Below, piece after piece: positions 42,828 to 52,641 of a stretch of DNA of 64,000 nt. The notes beneath the pieces were generated by a model that was given only the letters and a program-made list of their open reading frames with translations, was not told the DNA's origin and made no database searches. The position numbers were made by a program, and so were the translations under genes. Numbering within the stretch: the first letter of the stretch is position 1; each line of letters opens with the position of its first letter. The DNA is taken from positions 110,896 through 174,895 of the forward strand of contig NZ_MUYU01000009.1 of assembly GCF_002014825.1 (NCBI RefSeq), read 5' to 3'. The stretch comes from Moraxella pluranimalium (GTDB taxonomy: Bacteria; Pseudomonadota; Gammaproteobacteria; Pseudomonadales; Moraxellaceae).

Positions 42828-44390
42828 TTAATCACCAATCTGTGGCTCATTGATATCGATGTGTTTATTGACCAAATAAATCAATAATAGCACAGGCACA
42901 CCAACCAAGAAAGTAAAGCCAAAGAAAAACGCATAGCTCGTCGCATCGACAATCGCCCCCGAATAGCCGCCAATCAGCTTCGGTGCAAGGGTCATCAGCG
43001 ATGAGAACAGCGCATATTGCACCGCTGTAAAGCGAATCGATGTCAAGGCTGACAAAAAGGCAATGAATACCGCACTGGCAAGGCCTGCCGCCAAGTTATC
43101 AGTAATCACCGCAAAGTACATCATCGGCACGGTCGGCGTCATAAATAGCAGGATAAATAGCAAGTTGGTCACACACGCCAAAATCGCCCCGACACTCATC
43201 GCCTTCATGATGTTCATCTTTTGGGCAAGCCAACCACCAATAAAGCCACCGCCGATACTTGCGACCACGCCCACCAGCTTGACCGCATTGGCAATTTGGG
43301 TCTTACTAAAGCCCAAATCTTGATAAAAGATATTTGAAATATTGCCGGCAATCACATCGCTGATACGATATAGACCAATCAGCGCAAGCAGTAGCAGTGC
43401 TTTTTTGCCATAACGAGCAAAAAAATCCGCCACAGGCTCAACCCAAGTTTTCATCGCCACCGCTTGTGCAACCGCACCTGCTTTGACCAAAGCATAACCA
43501 ATCAGCGCAAACGCTACCAAGCTTGAGATAAACTGCACACAGCCGTACAAAAAGCCCGCCAGCACACTTTCGGTCTCAGGCAATGCACTACCGATAACAC
43601 GATAAGTCGCAATAAACCCCAGCACCGACAGCACAAACACCAGTACCAATCGCAGATAATCACGGGTCTCGTTGGTGATTGGCTTGATGGCGACTTTTGG
43701 CTCACGGATAATCAGTGTCGTTGCCACACCGATGAGCATCACTGCTGCCATGACAAGATAAGTTTTTTGCCAAGCCAGATAATTATAAGCCTCCATCGTC
43801 GAGCCAAAAAAGTCCGCCAAATACAACGCACCAGCACCCGAGACAATCATCCCCACACGATAGCCTGCCACATAGGTCGCTGACAGCGCAGGCTGCATAT
43901 CGGCAGGTGCTGACTCAATACGATAAGCATCAATCACGATGTCCTGCGATGCTGACGAAAAGCCAAGCAACACCGCCCCTGCCGCCATCACACTGAGCAT
44001 CTGCTCACTGCTCTGCGGATTGGTCATCGCCATTAGTACCAATGCCGTGATAATCATCACTTGGGTAAGTAGTAGCCAGCCACGACGACGACCCAGCAGG
44101 CGAGTCAAAATTGGCAATGGCAACGCATCGACCAGCGGCGCCCAAATGAACTTAAACGAATAACCAAGCGCCGCCCAGCTAAACATCGTCACCGTCGCAC
44201 GGTCAATCCCCGCTTCACGCAGCCAAAGCCCCAAGCTTGAAAACACAAGCAAAATCGGTATCCCTGCTGCAAATCCCAAAAACGCCAAAGCAAGCGCCTG
44301 CGGATTAAAATACGCTTTCGTAAACGCTTGCCATGCGCTCAGCTGTGTCGATTGGTCAATGTTTGTACCGCTCATATCGTGCCAACTCAT
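42828..44390 (-). CDS. ampG: AmpG-family muropeptide permease
   Basis: The ~520-residue polytopic protein matches AmpG: ALAFLGFAAGIPILLVFSSLGLWLREAGIDRATVTMFSWAALGYSFKFIWAPLVDALPLP at the N-terminus and ASQDIVIDAYRIE in the middle. AmpG brings GlcNAc-anhydroMurNAc peptides into the cytoplasm for cell-wall recycling. About 14 membrane segments are present. Two ATGs (44390, 44375) are possible starts; an upstream TTG is less likely. Confidence 0.9.
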   Translation of the reverse strand: MSWHDMSGTNIDQSTQLSAWQAFTKAYFNPQALALAFLGFAAGIPILLVFSSLGLWLREAGIDRATVTMFSWAALGYSFKFIWAPLVDALPLPILTRLLGRRRGWLLLTQVMIITALVLMAMTNPQSSEQMLSVMAAGAVLLGFSSASQDIVIDAYRIESAPADMQPALSATYVAGYRVGMIVSGAGALYLADFFGSTMEAYNYLAWQKTYLVMAAVMLIGVATTLIIREPKVAIKPITNETRDYLRLVLVFVLSVLGFIATYRVIGSALPETESVLAGFLYGCVQFISSLVAFALIGYALVKAGAVAQAVAMKTWVEPVADFFARYGKKALLLLALIGLYRISDVIAGNISNIFYQDLGFSKTQIANAVKLVGVVASIGGGFIGGWLAQKMNIMKAMSVGAILACVTNLLFILLFMTPTVPMMYFAVITDNLAAGLASAVFIAFLSALTSIRFTAVQYALFSSLMTLAPKLIGGYSGAIVDATSYAFFFGFTFLVGVPVLLLIYLVNKHIDINEPQIGD

Positions 44391-44569
44391 TATCGTGACC
44401 AAGATCAAGCTGCATCTTGCGCTTTTGTTTGGTCTGGTTAGTAATTCAAATTTTACATTTTACCGTATTTCTGATGGATTTGTCATAAATTTCGCAATTT
44501 ATCCTACCTTTTTGCCCAAAAATTCGGTATGATTAACTATTTTTGATTCATTTATTGACAAGGGCAGTT

Positions 44570-45511
44570 ATGGCAATTGATATCGTCATCAATCAGCGAC
44601 ATTTACAAATTCAGCTCAAGCAACTTGAGACCGTATGGCACACGGTGGTCAATGGCTACAACCTAAGCCAAGCCGCCGAACTGCTACATACAAGCCAATC
44701 AAGCCTATCTAAGCAAATCGCCGCCCTAGAAAATCAGCTCAAAGCCGATGTCTTTACCCGTCAAGGCAAGCGACTGACTGGTCTGACACCGATTGGCAAG
44801 GCACTGCTACCACACATCGAAGCAATTTTTGCTGAGATTCGCACTATTGAGAATCTTAGCCTTGATTTTAATAATGCCCAAGCAGGTACATTGACCGTCG
44901 CCACCACACACACCCAAGCACGCTATGTACTACCGCAGATTGTCAAAGAATTTCGTGAAAAATTTGATAAAGTCAATCTTGTACTACAACAAGCCGACCC
45001 TGAGACCATCGCGCAGATGGTGATTCGTGGACAAGCCGATATTGGTATTGCCACCGAATCCTTGCTCAATAATGATGTGCTGCGTTGCCATCGCTATTAT
45101 GACTGGTCGCACGTGGTCATCGTCCCAAAAGACCATGAATTGGCAGTTTTTGCAGGTCAAGTCGATGGCATTGATTTGCCGACATTGGCAAGCTATCCGA
45201 TTGTGACTTATCATGGGGGCTTTACCGGTCGTGGTGCGATTGATAAGAGCTTTGAGAGTGCAGGTTTTGCACCTGATATTGTGCTTGCCGCCCTTGACTC
45301 GGATGTGATTAGCACCTATGTATCAGCAGGCTTAGGCATCGGTATCATCGCTGAGATGGCATATCAGCCCAAGCATTATCCGGATTTGGTTGCCATTCCG
45401 GTGACTTATTTTGGACGCTTTACCAGCTGGATTGCCGTGCGTGATGACAGCGAGATTCGCAAATTTGGTCATGAATTTATCAAGCTATGCCAAGCGCAGT
45501 TTGAAATTTGA
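44570..45511 (+). CDS. cysB: CysB-type LysR transcriptional regulator
   Basis: The N-terminal winged HTH (QLKQLETVWHTVVNGYNLSQAAELLHTSQSSLSKQIAALE) and the effector domain opening GTLTVATTHTQARYVLPQIVKEF ... GQADIGIATE match CysB, the N-acetylserine-responsive activator of sulfur assimilation. The start has an unusual 12-residue extension (MAIDIVINQRHL) before the helix that begins most CysB proteins. The ATG at 44570 follows AGGG. No cys gene is adjacent. Confidence 0.87.
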   Translation: MAIDIVINQRHLQIQLKQLETVWHTVVNGYNLSQAAELLHTSQSSLSKQIAALENQLKADVFTRQGKRLTGLTPIGKALLPHIEAIFAEIRTIENLSLDFNNAQAGTLTVATTHTQARYVLPQIVKEFREKFDKVNLVLQQADPETIAQMVIRGQADIGIATESLLNNDVLRCHRYYDWSHVVIVPKDHELAVFAGQVDGIDLPTLASYPIVTYHGGFTGRGAIDKSFESAGFAPDIVLAALDSDVISTYVSAGLGIGIIAEMAYQPKHYPDLVAIPVTYFGRFTSWIAVRDDSEIRKFGHEFIKLCQAQFEI

Positions 45512-45633
45512 TGCCTGATAATTGAAACTTGATAATTGGAATTTAAGAATTATTGATACACTTTCATAGTATTAATATGAAATGGCATTGATATAAATTG
45601 ATAAGTTTCGTTAATTTAATCAATTATTTTATA

Positions 45634-45667
45634 AAAAATTCCCTTGATGCTACTCAAGGGAATTTTT
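45634..45667. terminator. Bidirectional terminator between cysB and the DASS transporter
   Basis: A 14-bp stem (AAAAATTCCCTTGA / TCAAGGGAATTTTT) with a 6-nt loop lies between convergent genes, with T-rich tails in both directions. Confidence 0.85.
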
Positions 45668-45684
45668 ATTGCAAGGCTTATGGC

Positions 45685-47130
45685 TTATGCCAAGAACACA
45701 TACGCCCAGATGGTGACGATGGCAATGGCAACGAGATTCAGCCACCAACCAACCTTCATCATATCACGCTGTTTGACATGACCTGTACCCATGACGATGG
45801 CGTTTGGCGGTGTTGCCACAGGCATCATAAAGGCACACGATGCACCGATACCGATAACCATAATCAGCACTTCAGGTGGCAAGCCAAGCTGTACGCCAAT
45901 CGGCGCAAACAGTGGCACAAGTAGCGCAGCCGATGCTGTGTTACTGGTGAACTCGGTCAAGAAGATGATAAACGCCGCAATCACAAAAATCACCAAGAGC
46001 GGCGATGCGCCTGCCAGTGCCGCTGAGATACTCTCGCCAAGCACCGCTGATGCGCCTGTATTTTTCATGATATCAGACAAGGCGATACCACCACCAAATA
46101 ACATCAACACACCCCAGTCGGTGTTGTCAGAGACTTGTTTCCAGCTCACCAGACCGCACAGCAGCACAGCAATCGCCGCAAATAGCGCAATGACCGTATC
46201 AGGCTGTTTAAAGCCGAACGCTTCACCCAATTGCTTGCCAAAAATCCAGCTCAATGCGGTAATGGCAAAAATCACCAAAGTCAGCACACGTGGCAGTGTC
46301 CATTCGATTTTTTCTTGGCTTTGCATTTGGATTTTTTGGTTTAGCTTTGGACGCAATACCAAATACATCGTGCCTAGCAAAAATGGCATCAGCACCAGCA
46401 TCATTGGCAGACCAAAGCCCATCCACTCACTAAAGCCAATGCCCAGCTCTTTGGCGGCAATCGCATTCGGCGGTGAACCCACTAGCGTACCCAAGCCACC
46501 AATGGATGCCGAATAAGCAATACCCAATAGCACGAATACAAAGGTATTGCGGTCTTTGGTCTCATCCACCGAAGATAGGATACCAATGGCAAGCGGTAGC
46601 ATCATCGCAGCGGTTGCCGTGTTACTAATCCACATCGATAAGCCTGCGGTCACCGCAAACATCATCAATACCGCACCACCCAGATGACCACCAGCAAGGC
46701 TAATCAAGCCAAAGGCGATTTTACGGTCAAGCTTTTGGACGTGTAAAGTCGCCGCCAGTGCAAAGCCACCAAAGAAAACAAAGATAATCGGGTCAGCAAA
46801 GCTGGTCAGTGCTTTTTTGGTGTCAAATTCAGGAATACCGATAAAAATGGCAAGCATCGGCACAAGTAACGCCGTTGCCGTCACGTGAATCGCTTCGGTT
46901 AGCCATAGGATACCGATAAAGCTTGCCAACGCCAAGCCTTTGTTGGCAAGTGGCTCAAACGGTAAAATCGTCGATAAAAAATAAGCAAAAATCGCCGCAA
47001 CAATTGTAATAATAATACCCTTAATCGCATCACGACGCACCGAGCCTGATTGTGGCGTGCTGTTGTCGTCATGCTGAAAATCGGTTCTGAGTGTGAAGTC
47101 CGATTCTGGATTTTGATTTGTATTTGTCAT
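45685..47130 (-). CDS. DASS (SLC13) family sodium/anion symporter
   Basis: The 481-residue membrane protein has the two SNT selectivity motifs of the divalent anion/sodium symporter family: SNTATAAMMLPLA in the first half and TSNTASAALLVPL in the second, and a final ATPPNAIVMGTGHV. It probably imports C4- or C6-dicarboxylates, or possibly sulfate. The N-terminal ~40 residues are hydrophilic and longer than usual. AAGGG precedes the ATG. Substrate cannot be decided from sequence. Confidence 0.88.
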   Translation of the reverse strand: MTNTNQNPESDFTLRTDFQHDDNSTPQSGSVRRDAIKGIIITIVAAIFAYFLSTILPFEPLANKGLALASFIGILWLTEAIHVTATALLVPMLAIFIGIPEFDTKKALTSFADPIIFVFFGGFALAATLHVQKLDRKIAFGLISLAGGHLGGAVLMMFAVTAGLSMWISNTATAAMMLPLAIGILSSVDETKDRNTFVFVLLGIAYSASIGGLGTLVGSPPNAIAAKELGIGFSEWMGFGLPMMLVLMPFLLGTMYLVLRPKLNQKIQMQSQEKIEWTLPRVLTLVIFAITALSWIFGKQLGEAFGFKQPDTVIALFAAIAVLLCGLVSWKQVSDNTDWGVLMLFGGGIALSDIMKNTGASAVLGESISAALAGASPLLVIFVIAAFIIFLTEFTSNTASAALLVPLFAPIGVQLGLPPEVLIMVIGIGASCAFMMPVATPPNAIVMGTGHVKQRDMMKVGWWLNLVAIAIVTIWAYVFLA

Positions 47131-47438
47131 AACCCACCCTTATTAATTGCTTAATCTTTCATAAGCGTTTGATAATTAGCAAATAATACCGATATGCCAC
47201 AGACACCAAAAACTTGTGAGCCAGCTTGCCCACAAGTCAATGCAATGTCACATCAATATCATTGCCGTTAACCTATAATAACAAAATGAAATAAATTTGC
47301 AATATGTTTATGACAAAACCCCCTGTAATTATTATGGATTTGGCAAAATCACCAATAAATCATGCGCCATGCCCAAAAATACTTAGCAAAGTCATCAAGA
47401 TTTGTTACAATAAGCTCAATCAAATTAGGAAAATCCAC
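47131..47438. other. Divergent promoter region, DASS transporter and xseB
   Basis: About 308 bp of AT-rich DNA without a supported gene. The frame open upstream of xseB from 47304 is not thought to be translated, as the good ribosome site lies only before 47439. Confidence 0.5.
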
Positions 47439-47678
47439 ATGAGCCAAACCACCCAAATCCCAAACAATTTCCAAGATGCTTATCAAGTACTCAAAAAAAA
47501 CGCTGATTATCTTGAGCAATCCGAACAGCTTGATATTGATAATTTGGTTACCATTGTCGAAGAGTCGCTGAGTGCTTATCGTATTTGCCAATCTCGCATT
47601 GATGCGGTTGAGCAGGCATTGCAGTCTGCCTTTGCCAAAGCCGAAGCGGACAAAACCACGCCAACACAAGATGCTTAA
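47439..47678 (+). CDS. xseB: Exodeoxyribonuclease VII small subunit
   Basis: The 79-residue protein has the XseB helical pattern: NNFQDAYQVLKKNADYLEQSEQLDIDNLVTIVEESLSAYRICQSRIDAVEQAL. With XseA it degrades single-stranded DNA. TTAGGA precedes the ATG at 47439. The usual ispA neighbour is absent. The C-terminal tail is Ala/Asp/Thr-rich. Confidence 0.85.
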   Translation: MSQTTQIPNNFQDAYQVLKKNADYLEQSEQLDIDNLVTIVEESLSAYRICQSRIDAVEQALQSAFAKAEADKTTPTQDA

Positions 47679-47742
47679 GCTTATAAACCAAGCTTATTAA
47701 ACACACAAAACAACCGTCAGCATCGCCCAAGCTCTATGTTCA

Positions 47743-47784
47743 AAAAAAATCGGGACAAGGCATCTGCCCAATCCCGATTTTTTT
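47743..47784. terminator. Bidirectional terminator between xseB and pncB
   Basis: The stem AAAAATCGGGA / TCCCGATTTTT with a 16-nt loop and flanking A and T runs lies between two convergent genes. Confidence 0.8.
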
Positions 47785-47818
47785 ATTAGCTGGTGTGTCA
47801 GCGAAGATTGTTTTGAAT

Positions 47819-49042
47819 TTATTCTTTGATTTCAAACACTTGCTTAAGATACGCCAAATAGGTGTCATCTTCAATCATCGTCTTGCCCGGGCTGTCAGAG
47901 AGCTTGGCGACTGGCTGACCATTGCACGCCACCAGTTTTAGCACGATATTGAGCTGTGTTGCCCCCATATCATTGGTGAGATTCGTACCGATACCAAAGC
48001 CTGTCTTAATTCGTCCTTTAAAATATTGATGCAAATCCCACGCCTTTTGTAGCGTCAAGCCATCGCTGAATGTCAGACTCTTGGTTTTTGGGTCGATTTT
48101 TAGCTTGTGATAATGATTGATTGCCTTATCACCCCATTCATACGGGTCGCCACTGTCATGACGCAGTCCGTCAAATAGCTTGGCAAAATACAAATCAAAA
48201 TCACGCAAAAATGCATCCATCCCCACCACATCGGTCAAGGCAATACCCAAATCGCCACGATACTCACGCACCCAGCACTCAAGCGCCGCCTTTTGGCTGT
48301 CTCTTAGGCGTACATCAAGCGCCTGAAACGCCTGCATAAACTCATGCGCCATCGTGCCAATCGGCGTGATACCAAGTTTTTTGGCAAGATAGACATTAGA
48401 AGTACCACGCACAATCTCAGGGCACGCTTTAGATAATGCCTCAACCACATGGTACTGCCAAGCCTTGCTAAATCGGCGGCGTGTGCCAAAATCCGCCACA
48501 ATAAACGGCGTCTCGTCATAAGAGCCGTCCGCCAATTGCTTGGCTTGGCACTCATGCAGGGCTTTTACCTTATCATCTAAGCGGCGCTGACCTTCGGCAA
48601 GCAGCGCATCTGTCGGCAGGCGTGAATAATACAGCTCACTGACGATACACAGCACAAAGATTTCAAAGAACATCGCCTGAATCATCGGGCCTTCGATGTC
48701 GATGTTCAGATGATTATCATCATCGACCCAGACAGTAATAAAGCGACGCTTAAGCGCAAATAATTCTAAATAATCGACAAAATCAGACTTGATAAATCTC
48801 AGGCTACGCAGATAATCAAGCTCATCTTGGCTAAAGCGTAGCTGACACAGATAATCGAGCTGCGTCTCAAGGTCTTGTTTGATTTCGCTCAGCGGATAGA
48901 CAGTTTCGTCATTGTTGCGACAGCGAAAGCGATACACGCCGTGCGTCTGGGGGAATTGATGTAGCATCGCTTGTAGCATGGTGAATTTATATAAATCATT
49001 ATCCAGTAGCGATGTGATAATCGGGGCAGTTGCTGTGGTCAT
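47819..49042 (-). CDS. pncB: Nicotinate phosphoribosyltransferase
   Basis: The 407-residue protein matches Pnc[77 protein letters not shown] and [22 protein letters not shown]. It joins nicotinate to PRPP in NAD salvage. AGGG precedes the ATG. The gene is single. Confidence 0.95.
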   Translation of the reverse strand: MTTATAPIITSLLDNDLYKFTMLQAMLHQFPQTHGVYRFRCRNNDETVYPLSEIKQDLETQLDYLCQLRFSQDELDYLRSLRFIKSDFVDYLELFALKRRFITVWVDDDNHLNIDIEGPMIQAMFFEIFVLCIVSELYYSRLPTDALLAEGQRRLDDKVKALHECQAKQLADGSYDETPFIVADFGTRRRFSKAWQYHVVEALSKACPEIVRGTSNVYLAKKLGITPIGTMAHEFMQAFQALDVRLRDSQKAALECWVREYRGDLGIALTDVVGMDAFLRDFDLYFAKLFDGLRHDSGDPYEWGDKAINHYHKLKIDPKTKSLTFSDGLTLQKAWDLHQYFKGRIKTGFGIGTNLTNDMGATQLNIVLKLVACNGQPVAKLSDSPGKTMIEDDTYLAYLKQVFEIKE

Positions 49043-49318
49043 AACCCTAAGCCATCCCTTTTTATGATAAGAATAAAAGTATCATGATACTATAATTTTG
49101 CCAATTTTGCAGGGTTTTATAAATAAATCTTGCACATTTGTTTGAAAAATAGTGCCATCTGACCGTGTTTGCGGGCAATTTTGGACAATATTTGGCATAG
49201 CATTTAGCGTATTATTTAGCAAAGTATTTGTGCAGTATTTGGCGAAGCATATTGCATATTTAAGCCATTGCCCTTATTATGATGGCAATTTGAAATCCGC
49301 CAACCATATAAGTACACC
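49043..49318. other. Divergent intergenic region, pncB and lipB
   Basis: The 276-bp gap is AT-rich with a repeated wording around 49170-49265 (several ATTTGGC/ATTTAGC units in a row, for example TATTTGGCATAGCATTTAGCGTATTATTTAGCAA split over two lines). These degenerate units might be regulator sites. No gene is seen. Confidence 0.4.
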
Positions 49319-50056
49319 ATGAGTACCATCACCCCTTCTCAATATCAAGCATTAAGCGCACTTGGCGATGATACATTTGTCATTCGCCTGCTTGATGATG
49401 CCGAATACAACGCCACCCATGATGCCATGCTGACACGCACCCTAGAGCGTATCGAAGACAAAAAAGCCGACATCACCCACCCTGATGAGCTGTGGATTGT
49501 CGAGCATCAAGATGTCTATACGCTGGGTCAAGCGGGCAAGCCTGAACACATTTTGTATCACACAGATACCCCGATTATCAAGACCGACCGTGGCGGTCAG
49601 GTGACTTGGCATGGGCGTGGGCAGTTGGTGGCGTATTGGCTATTTGATTTACGAGCACTTGATATGGGCGTGCGTGATTTGGTCAGTCATGCCGAGCAAG
49701 CCATCGAAGATGTGGTAAGCGACTATCTACCTGACTCGCTCATCGCCAAAGCTCGCCGTGATGCGCCGGGCGTATATATCTACAATCATGATGGCGATAT
49801 GCTTGGCAAAATTGCCAGTCTTGGCTTTAAGATTAAGCAGGGTTTTAGCTATCATGGCGTGGCGATTAATCTAGTGAATGATTTGTCCGCTTTTAATGCC
49901 ATCAATCCGTGTGGCTATGCAGGTATGCCGATGGCAAAATTGGCAAGCTATGGACTGTTTGACGACAGCAAAATCAGCGAATTTATCGCAAAATTTATCA
50001 AAAATATTCGTGCTCGCCATCAAGGATTGGTTGCACTTCGGGCGATAGACGAGTAA
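49319..50056 (+). CDS. lipB: Octanoyltransferase
   Basis: The 245-residue protein has LipB motifs: ELWIVEHQDVYTLGQAGKPEHIL, TDRGGQVTWHGRGQLVAYWLFDL, GKIASLGFKIKQGFSYHGVAINLVNDL with the catalytic Lys, and NPCGYAGMPMAKLASY with the acyl-accepting Cys. It moves octanoyl from ACP to lipoyl domains. lipA is not adjacent. It lies 35 bp upstream of ppa. Confidence 0.94.
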   Translation: MSTITPSQYQALSALGDDTFVIRLLDDAEYNATHDAMLTRTLERIEDKKADITHPDELWIVEHQDVYTLGQAGKPEHILYHTDTPIIKTDRGGQVTWHGRGQLVAYWLFDLRALDMGVRDLVSHAEQAIEDVVSDYLPDSLIAKARRDAPGVYIYNHDGDMLGKIASLGFKIKQGFSYHGVAINLVNDLSAFNAINPCGYAGMPMAKLASYGLFDDSKISEFIAKFIKNIRARHQGLVALRAIDE

Positions 50057-50091
50057 AATAGCCAAAATTTCTTTTTTATTTGGAGTATAGT

Positions 50092-50622
50092 ATGGCAGAT
50101 TTTAACCAAATCTTGGACGCAGGCGATGTCGATGGCGGTATCATCAATGTGGTCGTTGAAATTCCAACCGGTTCAAACCACAAAATCGAATGGAACCGCA
50201 AATTGGCTTGCTTTGAGCTTGACCGCGTTGAGCCAGTTGCATTTGCCAAGCCTTGCAACTATGGCTTTATCCCACAGACACTAGATGAAGATGGCGATGA
50301 GCTAGATGCACTGATCATCACCGAGCAGCCATTGACCACTGGTATCTTTTTGCAAGCCAAAGTTATCGGCGTGATGAAGTTTGTTGATGATGGCGAAGTT
50401 GATGACAAAATTATCGTCGTACCAGCTGACGACCGCAACAATGGCAACGCTTATAACAGCCTAGAAGATCTACCTGCACAGCTGATCAAACAGCTTGAGT
50501 TCCATTTTAATCACTATAAAGATCTAAAAAAAGCAGGCACTACCAAAGTTGAAGGTTTCTTTGGTGTGGATGTCGCAAAAGAAGTCATCAAGGAGAGCCA
50601 AAAACGCTGGAAAGAGCTATAA
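50092..50622 (+). CDS. ppa: Inorganic pyrophosphatase
   Basis: The 176-residue family I enzyme has VVVEIPTGSNHKIEWNRK, AFAKPCNYGFIPQTLDEDGDELDALI with the metal-binding DxDxxD signature (DEDGDELDAL), and KVIGVMKFVDDGEVDDKIIVVP. It hydrolyses PPi to pull biosynthesis forward. TGGAG precedes the ATG at 50092; a TTG four codons upstream is not preferred. Confidence 0.96.
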   Translation: MADFNQILDAGDVDGGIINVVVEIPTGSNHKIEWNRKLACFELDRVEPVAFAKPCNYGFIPQTLDEDGDELDALIITEQPLTTGIFLQAKVIGVMKFVDDGEVDDKIIVVPADDRNNGNAYNSLEDLPAQLIKQLEFHFNHYKDLKKAGTTKVEGFFGVDVAKEVIKESQKRWKEL

Positions 50623-50786
50623 GTTATAATCCATCACTGATGGCTTAAAATCAATCCAAAGCCCAAGTCAAAGACCCTATCGGTGTGTTTGGCTTGGGTT
50701 TTTAGTTTGCTTGATTTTTAGCTGACTTAATTTGCCAATGCTCTGATAGTTGGCACAATCAAACCATTCACAAAATTTAGCAAAAA

Positions 50787-52481
50787 ATGCTAATGCCAAA
50801 ACCCAAAAAGCTTGTTATGATAAGCCAATTTTCATTTCAATGGGTCTTATCAGTGCATTCAAAACCACACATCATTACCTTGATTGGCTCAGGGCTATTT
50901 GCTCTATTGTTGTCAGCTTGCCAAAGTCTGCCAAATACGCCACATCTGCCAAAAAGCCAAGCACTGACCATCAAATCACAGCTACTGCACCAAACCCAAG
51001 CTGACGAGCCGATGCACACAGCACTCAGCCAAAGTCTGGACGCACAAGCCCAATCTCACCCCAATTTATCAGGCTATTATCCCATCAGTAAAGGCTCGAA
51101 CGCCTTTGCCTCTCGCAGTATTCTGTCTGATCTTGCCACACAGACCATCGATATTCAGTACTATATTTGGCACAATGACGAAGCAGGTCAGCTGATGCTC
51201 AAAGACCTATGGGAAGCTGCTGAGCGTGGTGTGATGGTACGCCTACTGCTTGATGATATGAATAGCTCGCCTGCACTTGATAAAGTACTGGTACGCTTTG
51301 CCGAACATCCCAATGTCGCAGTACGCCTCATGAACCCAATGGCAAATCGCAAAATCCGCACCGTCAATTATCTGTCCGAGCCTGTGCGGATCAATGCTCG
51401 TATGCACAACAAAAGCATGACCTTTGATAATCGCATCAGTATCATCGGCGGGCGTAATATCGGCAATGAATATCTGAATAATAATACGGTGAATAACTTT
51501 GCCGATTTGGACGTATTACTGGTCGGCTCAGTGGTCAAAGATGTCACAAATAGCTTTGAAGAGTATTGGTCATCACCGCTTGCCTATGATATTGAGACCT
51601 TAGTCGCCAAAAATACCCTAAGCCCAAGCGAGCTACTCAATCCCATCATTTTTGATGATCTAGACCACAGCAAAACCGCCAGCAAAAATGAGCGAGCATT
51701 ACGCAGTTATCGCCAAGCCGTCCAAAACTCCACCATCGGCGAAGATTTGATCCAGCGACGTATCCCGTTTCGCTGGACGACCATTGAGCTGTTTGTTGAC
51801 CCTGCCACCAAGCTTAGCAATGCCAAAGCCAGCGAAAATCAGCACCTAGTCGCCAAATTGCAACGCAGACTTGGGCGACCGACCAGTGATTTTAGTATCA
51901 TTTCATCCTACTTTGTCCCCACCAAAGACGGTGTCAATACCCTAGTTGCACTGGCGAATCGTGGTGTCAAAATCAGTATCCTGACCAATTCATTTGATGC
52001 AACCGATGTCGGCGTCGTGCATTCAGGCTATGCCCATTGGCGTAAACAGCTACTACAAGCAGGCGTGAAACTCTACGAAGTCAAATCCAGCGCCACCAAC
52101 GAAAAAGACAACGACAATAAATTTTGGCGTACCAAACAGCTGACCACCACAAGCCTACACGCCAAAGCCTTTGCTGTGGATAAGCAGCTGGTATTTATCG
52201 GCTCATACAACATCGATCCTAGATCTGCCAATATCAATACCGAGCTTGGCGTACTCATTCATGATCAGTCGCTTGCCACACAGCTACATCAAGCACTCCA
52301 AAGCAATCCTGCCCTACTCAAGCAAGCCTACGAGCTCAAGCTCAATGACACAGGGCAAATCGACTGGCACACCATCAATGACGGCACGCCCGCCATTTAT
52401 CACAGCGAACCCAATACCAATCTTAAGGATCGCGCCGGCATTGTCCTGCTTGGGCTATTGCCAATTGATTGGTTGTTATAA
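50787..52481 (+). CDS. Phospholipase D-like lipoprotein (cardiolipin synthase-like)
   Basis: Two HKD motifs are present: HNKSMTFDNRISIIGGRN in the first half and HAKAFAVDKQLVFIGSYNIDPRS in the second, so it is a PLD-superfamily phosphatidyltransferase or phosphodiesterase. A hydrophobic segment ending LLLSAC (Cys ~45) looks like a lipobox after an unusually long N-terminus; a start nearer to it is possible. ClsC-type enzymes share this exported PLD layout. It could make or modify cardiolipin at the envelope. 564 residues from the ATG used. Confidence 0.82.
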   Translation: MLMPKPKKLVMISQFSFQWVLSVHSKPHIITLIGSGLFALLLSACQSLPNTPHLPKSQALTIKSQLLHQTQADEPMHTALSQSLDAQAQSHPNLSGYYPISKGSNAFASRSILSDLATQTIDIQYYIWHNDEAGQLMLKDLWEAAERGVMVRLLLDDMNSSPALDKVLVRFAEHPNVAVRLMNPMANRKIRTVNYLSEPVRINARMHNKSMTFDNRISIIGGRNIGNEYLNNNTVNNFADLDVLLVGSVVKDVTNSFEEYWSSPLAYDIETLVAKNTLSPSELLNPIIFDDLDHSKTASKNERALRSYRQAVQNSTIGEDLIQRRIPFRWTTIELFVDPATKLSNAKASENQHLVAKLQRRLGRPTSDFSIISSYFVPTKDGVNTLVALANRGVKISILTNSFDATDVGVVHSGYAHWRKQLLQAGVKLYEVKSSATNEKDNDNKFWRTKQLTTTSLHAKAFAVDKQLVFIGSYNIDPRSANINTELGVLIHDQSLATQLHQALQSNPALLKQAYELKLNDTGQIDWHTINDGTPAIYHSEPNTNLKDRAGIVLLGLLPIDWLL

Positions 52482-52641
52482 CTTATACCAATTACATTTT
52501 TTTAACATTGTAATTTTTTTGCAAACTTTGTGTAACAAAGTGTTCGAGTTTTGCGGTTTTTAGTGTAAACTATCAGTTTACTTTATCCATCAACTGATAA
52601 CCAATCATTTGGTTATGAATGAAAAGTGAATTGAGTTTTTT

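Noticed and set aside
45791..46516. 241-codon plus-strand ORF
   Set aside because: It lies entirely opposite the DASS transporter, whose two SNT motifs show the true coding strand.
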